This document shows, one piece after another, positions 33,457 to 44,945 of a DNA stretch of 64,000 nt; within the stretch, counting starts at the first letter, position 1; each line of letters opens with the position of its first letter. Where the stretch lies: NCBI GenBank assembly GCA_949358305.1, contig OX442314.1:18531060-18595059 (forward strand), written 5' to 3'. The DNA is from Strigamia acuminata (lineage: Eukaryota; Arthropoda; Chilopoda; Geophilomorpha; Linotaeniidae). The notes under the pieces were generated by a model that saw only the letters and a list, made by a program, of their open reading frames with translations, was not told the DNA's origin and searched no databases. The translations under genes and the position numbers were made by a program.

Positions 33457-35159
33457 ATGAAGTTTATTGATTTACGAAGAGACAACGGGAAAACTCCTTT
33501 TGATACGGTCTTAAACACCGGTTGTGGGCCTACCTTTGTTCTAAATCGAAAAAAGTATTTCTATTTTATGGTCAAAGGACAGGTAAATAGCGGAGAAATA
33601 TTCAATTTTTCCTTTCCTCATTTTCAAACTAAATATTTCCTGTATTAACATTCAGAGTTTAGCATTTTGGTTCCGATTCTGGTTAACGTTCTGCCTGAAT
33701 CCTGGATGCTCTTACTTAGATAATGTAAAAACAAGAATGGCGTGAACGGTGGTAGAAGTATGAAAATAAATTTATTAATTTTCAGGCATTTGAAGAATTT
33801 CCAGAACTGATGTTACACTTTTCTGAATACACGCACGAAATTATATTACAAGGTATACCATTCACCAGCACGTAAACAGCATATAATCTGTCCATACTTT
33901 TATAGGAACAGACGACGAAATTTGCAACAAATGTTTTGATCTACTCATGAGAATGCTTCCCACACTTCTAAGTACGTGAACAAAAACGTAAACAACACAC
34001 AACACTCGGTTCAATAAAATTTTAAAATTCTTATTCACAGCTCAAAATCCTATTTACAAAAAGAAATCCGTCGAATCAGTTTATAAGGTGAAGAATTCGA
34101 TTAAATTAAATTAAATTGATATTAAATGCGATTTGTATTGGTCTAGGCTCAGATGTCAAGTTGTCTGGATATGGCGTTTGGTTGTGCTCTCTGTGAAGTG
34201 TTTTATAAATGGCTAAATTCCCAACGCGAAGACGAAGCTGGATTCAATTTTTATTGGCAAATACCTGAAAAATATTTAAACCCTCAGTTCTTGCCGGGAA
34301 TATTCGAACAATTTATTGTTAACCAATGGAAAGAGAATTTTGTACCTTTCCTTGGCGTAACTCCACAACAAGTTCCATGGGTAGAAGAATTACTTTCGCC
34401 ACCAGGCTACGATATGATTATTCCTGACCTGAACCAGAGATTTGAACTCTCGCCACCTCCCGAGAGTGATATAAATCTGTGGCTGAGAAAGCCGGCAGGT
34501 AGGACAAGGGTAAACCGAAGTTACAGCGATCGTTGGCACTATTCTATAGAACTGAGGGCACTGTCCAAAAACATCAGAGAGTCACTTTGGTTGAAAAGAA
34601 ATGCAATTTTGAGAATTGATGAAAAGCAAAAGTGTTCTATTTTGTTCCCCACGCGGTTCAAAATTAGTGTAACAGAAAGTAAAAACAGCAAAAGCAGCAA
34701 AAGCAGCAAAAGCAGGGTAAAATCGACAATTAAATTTGCAAATTTTAATAAAACCAATAATTGTTTACATTTTTTTTTCTTTTTTAGATTTTCTCTTGTG
34801 ATAGCACGGATAAAAGTACGGCGAGTAAACTAACTAATTCTACACAGTCTGAACGAAGTCTGCAAGTAATTCCACACAACTTGTCCATTGAACTTGAAAG
34901 ATGCTCTTACTGCAAATTACCAAGAAGAGAACCTGTGAGGTATGTAAACTTAACAAACTATTGACAACCAAACTTTTTAATTCCTTTTTCCTTGCAGAAG
35001 AATAGTAAGCTATACAAACGACAACAATAATTATGAAATGTAAAAGTTTACTCATTTAATGAAAAACAACCTAACTCATTTACTTTTCATCATATTAGAT
35101 GCCAGAGTGACTATTACGCGCCATTGTCGTTGTCAAGATACGATAGGTATAAAAATTGA
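33457..35159 (+). CDS. MYND-like finger family, member C (finger degenerate)
   Basis: Family not recognised. Exons: 33457-33582, 33656-33724, 33786-33852, 33906-33971, 34041-34087, 34153-34716, 34788-34939, 35099-35159; in frame, about 383 residues. The N-terminal block (TGCGPTFVLNR, FWFRFWLTFCLNPGC) and middle block (LDMAFGCALCEVFYKWL, FYWQIPEKYLNPQF, VPWVEELL) are well kept, and a serine/lysine run follows. The first finger pair CSYC is present, but the exon that should give YYC...CQ reads YYAP... because of a replaced Cys codon and small indels; the frame ends soon after and no D-W...H...H exon was found. Either a shortened protein or a gene in decay. Confidence 0.65.
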
Positions 35160-36111
35160 CAAAACTGCCATCCTTCATTTTGTATTGAGAAATAAAATAA
35201 ATATATAAAAAGTGTAAAAATAAATGACAATTATTTCCGATTATGTTGTGAACTCCCTCAAGCATGGACGCAACAGAACCAACACCGATATCCGCAAACA
35301 TTATAATTTTTAAATCTACGATACGAAAACTATTTCCGTTGTTTGGTTTTAAACTTTTTTGCAGGATCATCGACACATCGCTTTCGTTTCATTGCATGAA
35401 AACTTCCATAGTTTGTTTGCAAAATCTGTACTGATCGCGGCTCAAGGTGCCCAATTGGCACAGCTTGACTCGGCAGAATGGTTTCTTGGACCGAAGATGT
35501 TGGCAGTAATTGACCATCTTGTTGAACTTGAATTGAAGTTTGAATTTGTATTTGTATTATGGTTCCAATTCCAGACTCAGTTGATCTAGCTGCAGCTTGA
35601 ATTTGTTCCATACTTTAAATTTTTTAGTTGAAAACAGCAATTAGATGCGATTACAATAGGTTTGATCAAATGGGACTAAAGATCGAATTATTGCTGATCA
35701 CATCAAAGGGAAGTGTCTTATACACTGCCATTCCAAAGTGTCACGAAACTTCGACGTCCACCTTCGTGGGAACAGTGTGTACGGACTATGTACGATAAAA
35801 AGTTAAAAACACGATAAAAACATAATACCGTACTAATTTTTAATGATATATCGAAATAAAATGCTGCAAAACCGAGAATTTTATTTTTAAAAGGTCCCCA
35901 AAAATGTTGAAAATGGAAAAGTTTTATCATTACTATGGAAATAATTTTAACAATTGCTTATCCTTAGAACTCTGGGTAATATCACAGATTAATTTGAAAT
36001 TCTGCAGGTATACTGTATCGCGAATATCACGCTTCGGATTCTATCTGTTTACAAAATTTTAGTGAGAGCTTTAGTACAATTCATCGCTGCTGTAATTAAC
36101 TCGTATGCACC
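35160..36111. other. Spacer between members C and D, with one minus-strand open frame
   Basis: Apart from the minus-strand frame at 35330-35611, listed separately, no feature seen. The promoter of D should be at its right end. Confidence 0.45.
35330..35611 (-). CDS. Hypothetical small Q-rich protein with basic C-terminus
   Basis: ATG at 35609-35611, TAG at 35330-35332, 93 residues. It is Gln/Ile/Ser-rich in the first half (IQIQIQTSIQVQQDG) and ends in a strongly basic tail (MKRKRC ... AKKFKTKQRK) that resembles a nuclear localisation signal. It runs against the surrounding family genes. No domain recognised; it might be a small gene, an exon or retrocopy of a transcription-factor-like protein, or a chance frame. 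Confidence 0.3.
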   Translation of the reverse strand: MEQIQAAARSTESGIGTIIQIQIQTSIQVQQDGQLLPTSSVQETILPSQAVPIGHLEPRSVQILQTNYGSFHAMKRKRCVDDPAKKFKTKQRK

Positions 36112-37973
36112 ATGAAATTTGTCCGTCTGCAAAGCGAAAACAAAAAATCTCCGTATGCTACGATATCGGAGCACGGCTACGGGCCTAATTATGTTCTTAA
36201 CCGGGTTCAAGATTTCAAAATAATGATAAGCGATCAGGTAGAAGTACACAAACACCTAGCCCATATTTACCTAATACTATACCGCATTTTGTAGGATTTG
36301 ACTTTTTGGTTCAGGTTTTGGTTGCTGTTTTGTTTTGATCCAGGATTTGAACAACTACAATTGGTATTAATATATTAAATGATATAAAAACAAGATAACT
36401 TCATTACTCTTAATACACTTAGATCCAGGACCATTGGCCTAGAACTGCGCTGCAATGCCAAATAGTTGTGCACGATAAGTTTTTACTTGGTAAACCTTAC
36501 CTAATAAAACCCAAACCCTTCTAAATAATTCATTTCCACTTTTAATTTAGGTTCAGTCAGTGAAGCGTGTGATTTTTGTTTAAATGCCGTTAGATTGTTA
36601 CACTCTCCACACACAAGTAAACCTTAATACCAGAAATAAAATTTTCTTTACAATTGTGCAACTTTTTAATGTACAGAGAAGACGAAGATAAAATCCGAAA
36701 GAAGAGCATTTAATCAACTCGTAAATATTTTCTAGTAGTAAACGTAGTAAATAAATATTCATTTCTAATTTTAGTTGCAAGAATGTACAGAGATGGCCTT
36801 TGGTGCCGCCTTGTGCAATATTTTTGTACTGTGGCTGAATACCGACAAGACTTATGCAAAGTGTGATACGTATTGGACCATTCCCCAGCACTATCTGTGT
36901 TCAAATTTTATTCCGGGGGAATTAGAAGTGTATCTAACTACGCAGTGGCAGGATAATTTGGTGTCACTTCTTGGTGTTAACTTGAACCGTGTCGTGTGGA
37001 TTAAAAAGATTTTACACCAATTTAAAAGACACTTGGCCGTGGCAAATATGGTTGAAAATGATCGACACACTGATTACACAAGATGGAGTCGAAAACTCAT
37101 ATCGGCTATGAACATGAACAGACTTGGAATAAAAAAAATTGAAGACGTACCGGAGAAGGATATTGATAAAAACTTGGTAATAAAAACAAAAAAAACTTGT
37201 CAAGCCCATGGACGGCAAAGCAAAACATTGGGGCTTTCAATAGGGCATTGGCGCCCATGGGATTGTAGGCGTGTGATTAAATATTTAATAATTTCACATA
37301 AAAATAATCTTTCAAGTTGAAAAAATTTAAAAGAACTGGTTTTACGGAGAACAAAGTACGTCCTGTCAAAAGTAATTTAAAATTCAAAAGGCTACGCCAC
37401 TGGCAGAAGTGTTCCCACTGTTATGCTAGCGAGAGTGTGGAAAAGAAATTCAAAAAGTGTAAACAGTAAGTCGCATAACACAAACTTATTGTGTCGTATG
37501 TCATCTTCAATAAAATTTCAGGTGCGTGGAAGAGCGGTGGCCTAACCCAAAGTATTACTGCTGTCGTTCGTGCCAAAGTATAAATACTATATAGTAATTA
37601 CTGTATAACTTGTAGAAAAACTTGGAAATATATATGCTCACCACAGTGCATCACGTGAATTTCGACAAGTTAAACATTGTACATGAAACACACTCTTTGA
37701 AGAGTTGGTGCAGTTTTGACATCAACTTGGCGTTACTTACAAACCGCAAGTTCTAGGTGTCTAAAAGTTTCTATTTAGTTACAAAACCACATGAAAAACC
37801 CAATAGTTTTTCTAGAAGTTAATCAGATGTACTGTACGAACAAATATTTGATAAAAAAGGGACAAATTTTACTTTCAGTTGAGGATTGGTATTATTGCCA
37901 TGAAAAAGAGCATAGAAGTTTCTCTAAAAATATATTCAGCGACAGCGAAGACGATACAAAGCGGTTGATTTAA
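36112..37973 (+). CDS. MYND-like finger family, member D (complete)
   Basis: Family not recognised. Exons: 36112-36237, 36295-36363, 36423-36489, 36551-36616, 36677-36720, 36775-37176, 37317-37465, 37522-37577, 37879-37973; 358 codons including stop, all junctions in frame, 357 residues. N-terminal block: GYGPNYVLNR (Tyr in place of the usual Cys) and TFWFRFWLLFCFDPGF. Middle block: CTEMAFGAALCNIFVLWL, YWTIPQHYL, VWIKKIL. The C-terminal finger is complete: CSHC, CKQC, YYCCRSCQ, EDWYYCHEKEH, then an acidic tail. Canonical MYND fingers end H-x3-C; here the last ligand is His. There is no signal peptide, so the protein is probably intracellular. It serves as the reference model for the family. 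Confidence 0.76.
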
Positions 37974-38417
37974 TTTAGAATTTGTAATATTTTTATAAAT
38001 TCATATCTTTGGATTGTATTTTTATAGTCAGTTCATTCAGTGATGTCTAAATCTGTCTTATTGTATTAAAATGTGATTTATTTTGCTCGCTTTCAATACA
38101 CAAAAAAATTGTCGTTGTCAACTAATTTTTTTTTTTATTTAAATAAAAAGTTCAAAAACACCCACACGTACAGCAATGCATTTTTAAAAATCTGTCAGCA
38201 GGTGGGACTGAATCTGCACATGCTCACACTGCTCTTTGTAAGCACAAGAATATCTTCACATTTTGAATATATTTAGGCCATTACTAAATTTCCAGTTCTT
38301 ATAATCTCATACAAGAAACTCAAACACCATAAATTTGTAAGTACCGTATTCACAATTTCTTTGTGGTCAAATGTTTATGTAAAATATTAAAACCTGAACA
38401 ATTAGGTGATTTTAACC
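37974..38417. other. Spacer between members D and E
   Basis: About 440 bases without a recognised element; it should contain the 3' end of D and the promoter of E. Confidence 0.5.
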
Positions 38418-39568
38418 ATGAAATTCATTAATCTAAGTTCGGAAAAACAAAAAACTCCATTCAGAACAATATTGGAATATGGTTGTGGTCCTAACTATAT
38501 TCTTAATCGTAAGCAAGATTTCCGCTTAATGGTCGAAGATCAAGTACGGAAAATAAGAACAAACATCTAAATGCAATATTAATTCATTCATTTTTACATT
38601 CTAAGGGGAAAATCTTCTGGTTTCGATTTTGGTTAACGTTTTGTTTACACCCGGAAGACCTTGAAATAACTGAAATGGTAAATCGATTAGCATTTTTTTT
38701 AAAACAACATTAAAACTTGTATTTGTTATCGAAACAGATCAATGACTGTATGCCAGGAGTACTAGAGATTGTTAATGAAATAATTGGTGAAAAGTTTGTG
38801 GAAGGTATATAAAAATATTGCCGCAGTTGTCCTTCATTATGTAATTACCATAAACCTTTCTTTCAGCTATGGTTCAAGAAGCTTGTGACTATGCGTTCGA
38901 AAAAATCATATCACCCATGATCCCATGCGAGCAACCGAATGGTTTGTTTATTATACCGCAATTTTGTTGCAAAAAATGACTAAGAAATGATCGGACCCAA
39001 ATTCCATGTTCTTGTAATTTTGTTTATAGATTTGCAGGTGACCAAAAACGTAAAACCGCCAGTCTGCAAATGTTCTACAAGAAAAATCATCGATGTTATG
39101 GAGAAATGTGGTTTCTTAGCATTTGGTTGTGCTCTTTGTCAGGTCTTTTACAAATGGTCAATTGGAAAAGATGCAGATGTCAGAACTGATGGCAATTACT
39201 GGACTATACCGGCTCAGTATCTACAACCCAAATTCAAGCCAGGGCCATTGGAAATATATATGGCTTATACGTGGCATTATCAATTACCGTCTTTGCTAGG
39301 AGTGAGCTTAAAAGATCTTCCGTGGTTGAAAAAACTATTACACATGCAGAAAAGGGGAAGACTTAAGTTTACAAGTTGTGAGGACAAAGAGTGTTTCGAC
39401 ACAAGTCTCTATAAACGAACTGCTGCAGATTGGGAAGAAGATATGACATTGCTTAAGAATAATATTGTTAGTATCGACGAAAAAGTCAAATTCACAACGC
39501 CAAAGCAAGCACGGGGGATAAAAACACACAAAGTAAGAAAATAATCATTGATATTGGTATCATCTGGA

Positions 39569-39599
<31 letters not shown>

Positions 39600-40293
39600 A
39601 TATTAATTTATCAGAGAAGAAGATTCAAAATAAATAATAATATAACCAACCAATTCATTCTCGAACTACCGATTGAAAACAGCTTGAGTCCAGTTGAGAA
39701 TGATCCGAATGAAATGGATGTCGAGTCAATTCAAAATGGCATGATTAATGTTGCACCAACAATCACGTACGACATTTTGTCGGAAAGGTATCCACCAGAA
39801 GTCAATCGTGAGAACAATCGTGAGAACAATATAGTAAAATGGAAAAAAGAAAAATGTCGTGTCACTTCGAATTCAACTAAAACACTACGGCACTGTGCGT
39901 ATTGTCTGAAGAAAGAAACGGATCGCAAGCAATTCAAGAAATGTGCACTGTATGAATCATCAATTTTAAGCAACTAAATTCATGTGTAATAGTTTGTTCC
40001 CATTGCAGATGCGTTAAAGAAAAAGTAAAGTCGCCCAATTATTACTGCAGTATTGTCTGTCAAAGTAAGAAAGAAAAATCCTTAACGAATCGTACAAACT
40101 AATGCATTCTACTATTACAGCCCAAGATTGGTTTAGAAGACACGACGTTGAGCATCAAAAAAATTGTGGTCAAATAAAGCCACTCATTGGCATGTTTAGT
40201 CAGTGTATTTACACATGTTCGTATTCCTTACAGGTATTACAGATTACACTAACATTAATAGAAAAGAGGAAACCTGTTTGTTCAGGTCAATAA
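38418..40293 (+). CDS. MYND-like finger family, member E (complete)
   Basis: Family not recognised. Exons: 38418-38543, 38606-38677, 38738-38804, 38867-38941, 39030-39532, 39615-39949, 40009-40064, 40121-40293; 469 codons including stop, in frame, 468 residues. The N-terminal block has YGCGPNYILNR and IFWFRFWLTFCLHP; the middle block has GFLAFGCALCQVFYKW, NYWTIPAQYLQPKF and LPWLKKLL. A longer linker rich in Asn/Glu leads to the finger: CAYC, KKCALC, YYCSIVCQ, QDWFRRHDVEH. The usual small fifth exon is fused to the sixth. A (TTA)n microsatellite lies in the intron at about 39571-39600. Confidence 0.74.
39571..39600. repeat. (TTA)n microsatellite in an intron of member E
   Basis: About eight TTA units with flanking TTTA/TTAA variation, inside the intron 39533-39614, close to the acceptor site. 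Confidence 0.85.
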
Positions 40294-41789
40294 ATCCCAT
40301 TGAAAGCTTCAATGAGCAAATCAAGAAGGCCAGATGTTCAATCTAAGAGCAATATAAATCAACTTGATTAGTTTTCTGTTAATTAATATTTTAATTGTGC
40401 TATGTTTTTACGGTATGACAACTTAAGAGTTTGTTATCACCTTTACATTAAAATCCATGCGCTAGCAAGAAAAGAAAAGATTCAATGGTTTTGCTTTTAA
40501 TTCAATATTAATGATCCTTTGACGTAAAATAAAACTAGAAAATAATAAATAATTATTTTATATTTTTTAAAAAATAAAAATTTACCATGTGCGCTCCGTT
40601 AAATTTAATTACATTAAATCAGACAATCAACATGAAGCAAACAAGTTATCCAAAATGAAGCCAGATGGTTTAGATAACAAAGATTAATATGATTTGTTTC
40701 TGATTTATTTTCTCTAAATTGCTTTTTAAGTAGTGTAACGTTTAACAGAATTAGCAAATTTTGAGTACAATCATCGCCTCTCCGTTGGTTACGAGAAAGA
40801 ATAATAATTGCTCATCACAAAATATGCAACTTCTCCACTATCCATCCACCCATATGGCTAAAAAAAAATTAATTGGGCAATGTAAAAATATATTGTAAAT
40901 ATATCTTTTAATCGTACGAGCAACAACGTTGTGAGAGTGGACGGGAATGCCCAAACAGCGCTGGACACTCGACACGTGTAGATAAGAGACACACAAGAGA
41001 CTGTATTCGAGGCAACGGAAACTGCTTGCGTCCAAAAAATCTTGACGTTGACGCCAATTCCTGCTTCAACTCCAAGTTGAAGTAAGCGACGCAACGCAAG
41101 GAAAGGTCTTGTGGCCAACCAATCAAGATCGACTCTAACTCTCGTCGATTCACGTCTGGTTGGCGAGACTTTGCCACACGCAAACAGGCCGCCATTTTGG
41201 GATTTTGGAACTACCAGTAGTTCTGGAACTAAATCCAATTCCAGGTTACATTAAAACCATCTGATTTGCCAGACGTGCCCTACAGTGTGAACAGACTCTG
41301 CATTGCGTTTTTCCTTGCGTTGCGTTGCGTCTAGTGTGAACACAAGTGTGAACCAAGCTTTACATACACCAAAAAATCTACGAAGATAGACAGATGTCAT
41401 CTGGACCCTGATAGTGCCGGACGCACGACATCTGTTATAGATAATGGCACTTAAAACTGGATTTATGACAGTTTATTCAGTTGTCTAGGGGTCAATGCCT
41501 CATGGTCATGCCTTTTCCCAATGCTTTCGCTTTTCTACTCCATTCTTGCACGATTCTGCTTCTACCTTCCCATTGGTTGCTGAAAGTGATTTATGGAACC
41601 AGCAACTCCGCCCAGGTGGGTGGAGTTGCACTTAGTGGTAAACGGTTACAAATCTAACATCTTTGCCACAATCATTCAGCGACTCAGTGCGCAGAACCAG
41701 CGACGAAAACACTATACAGTTCGACTTCGAGCCACAACATTGAATTTTAAGATTCATCTACACTACTTTTTAATTTAAATCTGTGAAAA
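40294..41789. other. Spacer before the Toll cluster, with a possible DNA-transposon remnant
   Basis: No gene. GACGCAACGCAAGGAAA at about 41090-41106 is inverted at about 41310-41330 (TTTTCCTTGCGTTGCG), and GTGTGAAC words surround the latter, suggesting an old inverted-repeat element of roughly 300-400 bp with unclear borders. The last few hundred bases must hold the promoter and leader of Toll-1. Confidence 0.4.
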
Positions 41790-44483
41790 ATGAAGACAGC
41801 CTACATACTGTGCCTTTGTTATTCCATTTTTAACATTACATGCATGTCTACCTTACCGTGTTCCGAAATCTTCTGTGCATCTCGGAACCATGCCTGCATT
41901 TCACTTGACGAAAAATGTTCCTGCAACCAACAGAAATTGTACTGTCCCACTCTCAATCAAAACGCTTTCCATCTGTGCCACGATAAATACGACCACAGTT
42001 TTGCTTTAAACGGACAAGTCGGTTTCAACACAACACTGCTAGATGCATTCCACCTATGGACTCCTTACATCGCATCATTAACGGTTCCAAATGTGAATTT
42101 TAACCATTTTTGTGATCACACAAAGCCCTTAAAGAATTTTCCGTATGATTCGACCATTCCTCAGACAGATATGGTCGTTCTTGATTTTAATATTTTCCCG
42201 ATCATACCGTCTGTCAGAGTGCTGGGATTGACTTTCGATTGCCTCCAAGAAATCAATGGTGATGTAAGTTCAAAGCTTCCAAACTTACAAACCGTTAATT
42301 TGACAGGAAATTACTTCTCTCAAATCCCTTCTGCCATTCAAAAATTAACCAATTTGAGAAAACTGTTCCTAAATGGAAATTATATTGAATCGTTACAACC
42401 CGATACACTCCACGCCCTACATCGACTGAATGTGTTAAATCTACGCTATAATCGTTTGGCTTTTTTACCGAGGACATTGTTACATAAGAGTAACTTCCTG
42501 ACAGCTCTGGACTTATCGTATAATAATTTGGAAGTAATACCCGTCGACTTCTTCGAAAAGAATTCCTTTCTCTCTGTTTTAAACTTACAAAACAACAAAT
42601 TAAAATCGTTAAGTGACGGGACTTTCTATGGTCTGGAAAAACTAAAAGAGATAAACTTAAATTACAATCAATTGACATCATTGCCACCGGATTTATTCAA
42701 ACGGTCATCTGACATTGAACAACTGAGTTTAAACAACAACAAGTTCACACGGATACCGATCATATCTTTCCGAAGAAACAAACCTGGAAGTATACAGTTA
42801 AAACGTAACAAAATTTCGCTGTTGGATTTACCCGTAACGAGTCGTATAAAACACGCCAACGTACTAGATCTCTCATTCAACTGCATTGAGAAAACACAAT
42901 TCGACGAGTCTTCCGAGGGCATAATTCTGCATTTTAAATGTAAAAATTGCTGCCTTGGAGACGACATTTTCCCACTAATTTTGACCGACATATGGAAAGA
43001 GTTAGAAATACCGGATAATAAGTTAACAAAACTAAATGTGACTCTTGTAACAATATTCAAGAGTGAAACTCTCACTCATCTGGATGTTGGGAATAATACG
43101 ATCACCGAGATATTATTTGATGGTGAGTTTGAGCCGAATCAAAGGGCAATCGGGTATCCGACGATGATCGAAATGTGGCTTAATCCTATTGCTTGCAATT
43201 GCAAGTTAATTGCATTTTTCAACAATTATTTGCGTAATTCAGCTACATTTTATGTAAATTTCGACACAGAATTCATGCTTTGCAAAACACCTAACGAGTG
43301 GAAAGGAAAACGGGTCGAAGAATTGGACTGGACGACTCTATCTTGCAACTTGACTGATAATTGCCCAACTCCGTGTTTATGTTCACAGAAAAATGACAAA
43401 GACGTGATTGTGGTGAATTGCAGCCACGCTGAGCTAACAGAATTTCCAATGTATTTTAGCAATGCTTCAAGCGGCATAATATTTCACCTGGAATATAATA
43501 ATATTACTTCTTTGCCTCCGAAAAATTCTTCAATTTGGCCGACAATACAAGAATTAAATCTTAGTTACAACAAAATCCAGTCCACAGCGAATCTTACAGT
43601 CACTCACAAATTAATTCGTATTGAATTGAACAATAATCTTCTGACTCGTTTCGAACAGCCCGTACAAGATCTATTCACAATGGATAACATTTCGAGAACT
43701 GTGACTCTTTCCGGAAACCTTTGGCTGTGCAGTTGTGAGCTGACTCCCCAAATAAGAAACATCTTCATTAAAAGTCCAAATAGTTTGTTGGATCTGGATA
43801 AAATGGAATGCACATTTAGAGATACGCTACATGGTTTTAACGATCTTGATCAATTTTGCCCACAAGATTTGTCGGCAGTAGACCTGGCATTGAGAGGGAG
43901 ATTGCCCATCTATGCCTTCATTACAATATTAATTAGTGTTATTAGTGTTATGAGTGCCATTTTTGTTCGCCTTAGATTGAAAATCCAATATTTCTTCTTT
44001 TCTAAAGGATGGTGTTTACGTTTTGTGAGTGAAGACGATGTTGACGCTGATAAAAAGTTCGATGCTTTTGTTTCTTACAGCAGTGAAGACGGTGATTGGG
44101 TGCGAGATGTTCTTGTGCAGAATTTGGAGCAAGTGACCCCATCTTACAAGCTTTGTATTCCCGAACGAGACTGGCCTGGCGGCGAGCTAATAGTGGAACA
44201 AATGGGTCGTTCCATTAAAGAAAGTAGACGCATAATCATAGTTCTAACGAAGAATTTTTTGACGAGTGAATGCAGTTTACTGGAGTTTACTAATGCTTAT
44301 CAACAATCGGTACAAGATGGAATCAGAAGAGTGATTATTGTCATTCCTGACGAAATACCGACTTTAGAAAATGCACCCGAAGAATTACGAGCATTTCTTA
44401 CAACTACTACTTACATCGAGGCCAAAAAACCACACTTCATAAGAAAACTTCGGTGTTCAATGCCAAGAATACGAACTGAATAA
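41790..44483 (+). CDS. Toll-like receptor 1 of the cluster, intronless
   Basis: 897 residues, single exon, ATG at 41790. Type I membrane receptor for innate immune or developmental signalling at the cell surface. Order: signal peptide (MKTAYILCLCYSIFNITC), Cys-rich N-terminal region, a block of LRRs (motifs such as LRKLFLNGNYIESL, LTALDLSYNNLEVIP), LRRCT-type cap from about 466 (NPIACNCKL), LRRNT-type cap from about 525 (CPTPCLC), a short second LRR block, a second cap from about 643 (NLWLCSCEL), membrane segment at about 705-727, and a cytoplasmic TIR domain from about 753 (FDAFVSYSSEDGDWV, ERDWPGGELI, FLTSECSLLEF). Paired caps between LRR blocks define the protostome multiple-cysteine-cluster Tolls. 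It is the most divergent of the four. Its TAA stop overlaps an AATAAA (44479-44484). Confidence 0.95.
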   Translation: MKTAYILCLCYSIFNITCMSTLPCSEIFCASRNHACISLDEKCSCNQQKLYCPTLNQNAFHLCHDKYDHSFALNGQVGFNTTLLDAFHLWTPYIASLTVPNVNFNHFCDHTKPLKNFPYDSTIPQTDMVVLDFNIFPIIPSVRVLGLTFDCLQEINGDVSSKLPNLQTVNLTGNYFSQIPSAIQKLTNLRKLFLNGNYIESLQPDTLHALHRLNVLNLRYNRLAFLPRTLLHKSNFLTALDLSYNNLEVIPVDFFEKNSFLSVLNLQNNKLKSLSDGTFYGLEKLKEINLNYNQLTSLPPDLFKRSSDIEQLSLNNNKFTRIPIISFRRNKPGSIQLKRNKISLLDLPVTSRIKHANVLDLSFNCIEKTQFDESSEGIILHFKCKNCCLGDDIFPLILTDIWKELEIPDNKLTKLNVTLVTIFKSETLTHLDVGNNTITEILFDGEFEPNQRAIGYPTMIEMWLNPIACNCKLIAFFNNYLRNSATFYVNFDTEFMLCKTPNEWKGKRVEELDWTTLSCNLTDNCPTPCLCSQKNDKDVIVVNCSHAELTEFPMYFSNASSGIIFHLEYNNITSLPPKNSSIWPTIQELNLSYNKIQSTANLTVTHKLIRIELNNNLLTRFEQPVQDLFTMDNISRTVTLSGNLWLCSCELTPQIRNIFIKSPNSLLDLDKMECTFRDTLHGFNDLDQFCPQDLSAVDLALRGRLPIYAFITILISVISVMSAIFVRLRLKIQYFFFSKGWCLRFVSEDDVDADKKFDAFVSYSSEDGDWVRDVLVQNLEQVTPSYKLCIPERDWPGGELIVEQMGRSIKESRRIIIVLTKNFLTSECSLLEFTNAYQQSVQDGIRRVIIVIPDEIPTLENAPEELRAFLTTTTYIEAKKPHFIRKLRCSMPRIRTE

Positions 44484-44617
44484 ATATATTTTATTTTAAC
44501 CGTACCAAAATAATTATTATTCAATGTTATATATACTTAATTAGCTAAAAAAAAATAGTACTTAGATTTTCAAATGAGTGGTCATAAATCAAAAAATTAA
44601 TAAAAGTAAGATGTAAT

Positions 44618-44775
44618 TGTTGATGATTAAAATCATAAAGTAACACACGGCATTGGAAATAACAAGATGGAATAATTTATTCGAAGTGTTGCCAACAACA
44701 AGCGCCGTAGCAACCAAAAATTGTACAACAATATTGCGCATATAGCGCTAAAAAGAAAAACCAATTACAACTACA
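44618..44775 (-). repeat. Copia-2 3' LTR
   Basis: 158 bp, TGTTGATG to CTACA as written on the plus strand, identical by eye to 49261-49418. The adjacent purine-rich tract (on the minus strand AAAAAGAAAGAAGGGGAA) is the plus-strand primer. Confidence 0.95.
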
Positions 44776-44945
44776 AATTCCCCTTCTTTCTTTTTCAGCG
44801 CAAAGTGCAAAACAAAAAACGATTAATTATTTTACAAATTACATTTTTTTTTTTCAAATAAACGCATCATGTAAAAACATCAAAGTATACACGCATGCAA
44901 CAAAATTCTTCTTTCTTTCTTGTCTTTACTCTTTCTCCATTCTTT

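Noticed and set aside
41030-41350. Clear DNA transposon from the GACGCAACGCAAGG inverted words
   Set aside because: Arms are short, borders and target duplication could not be found; recorded only as a possible remnant.
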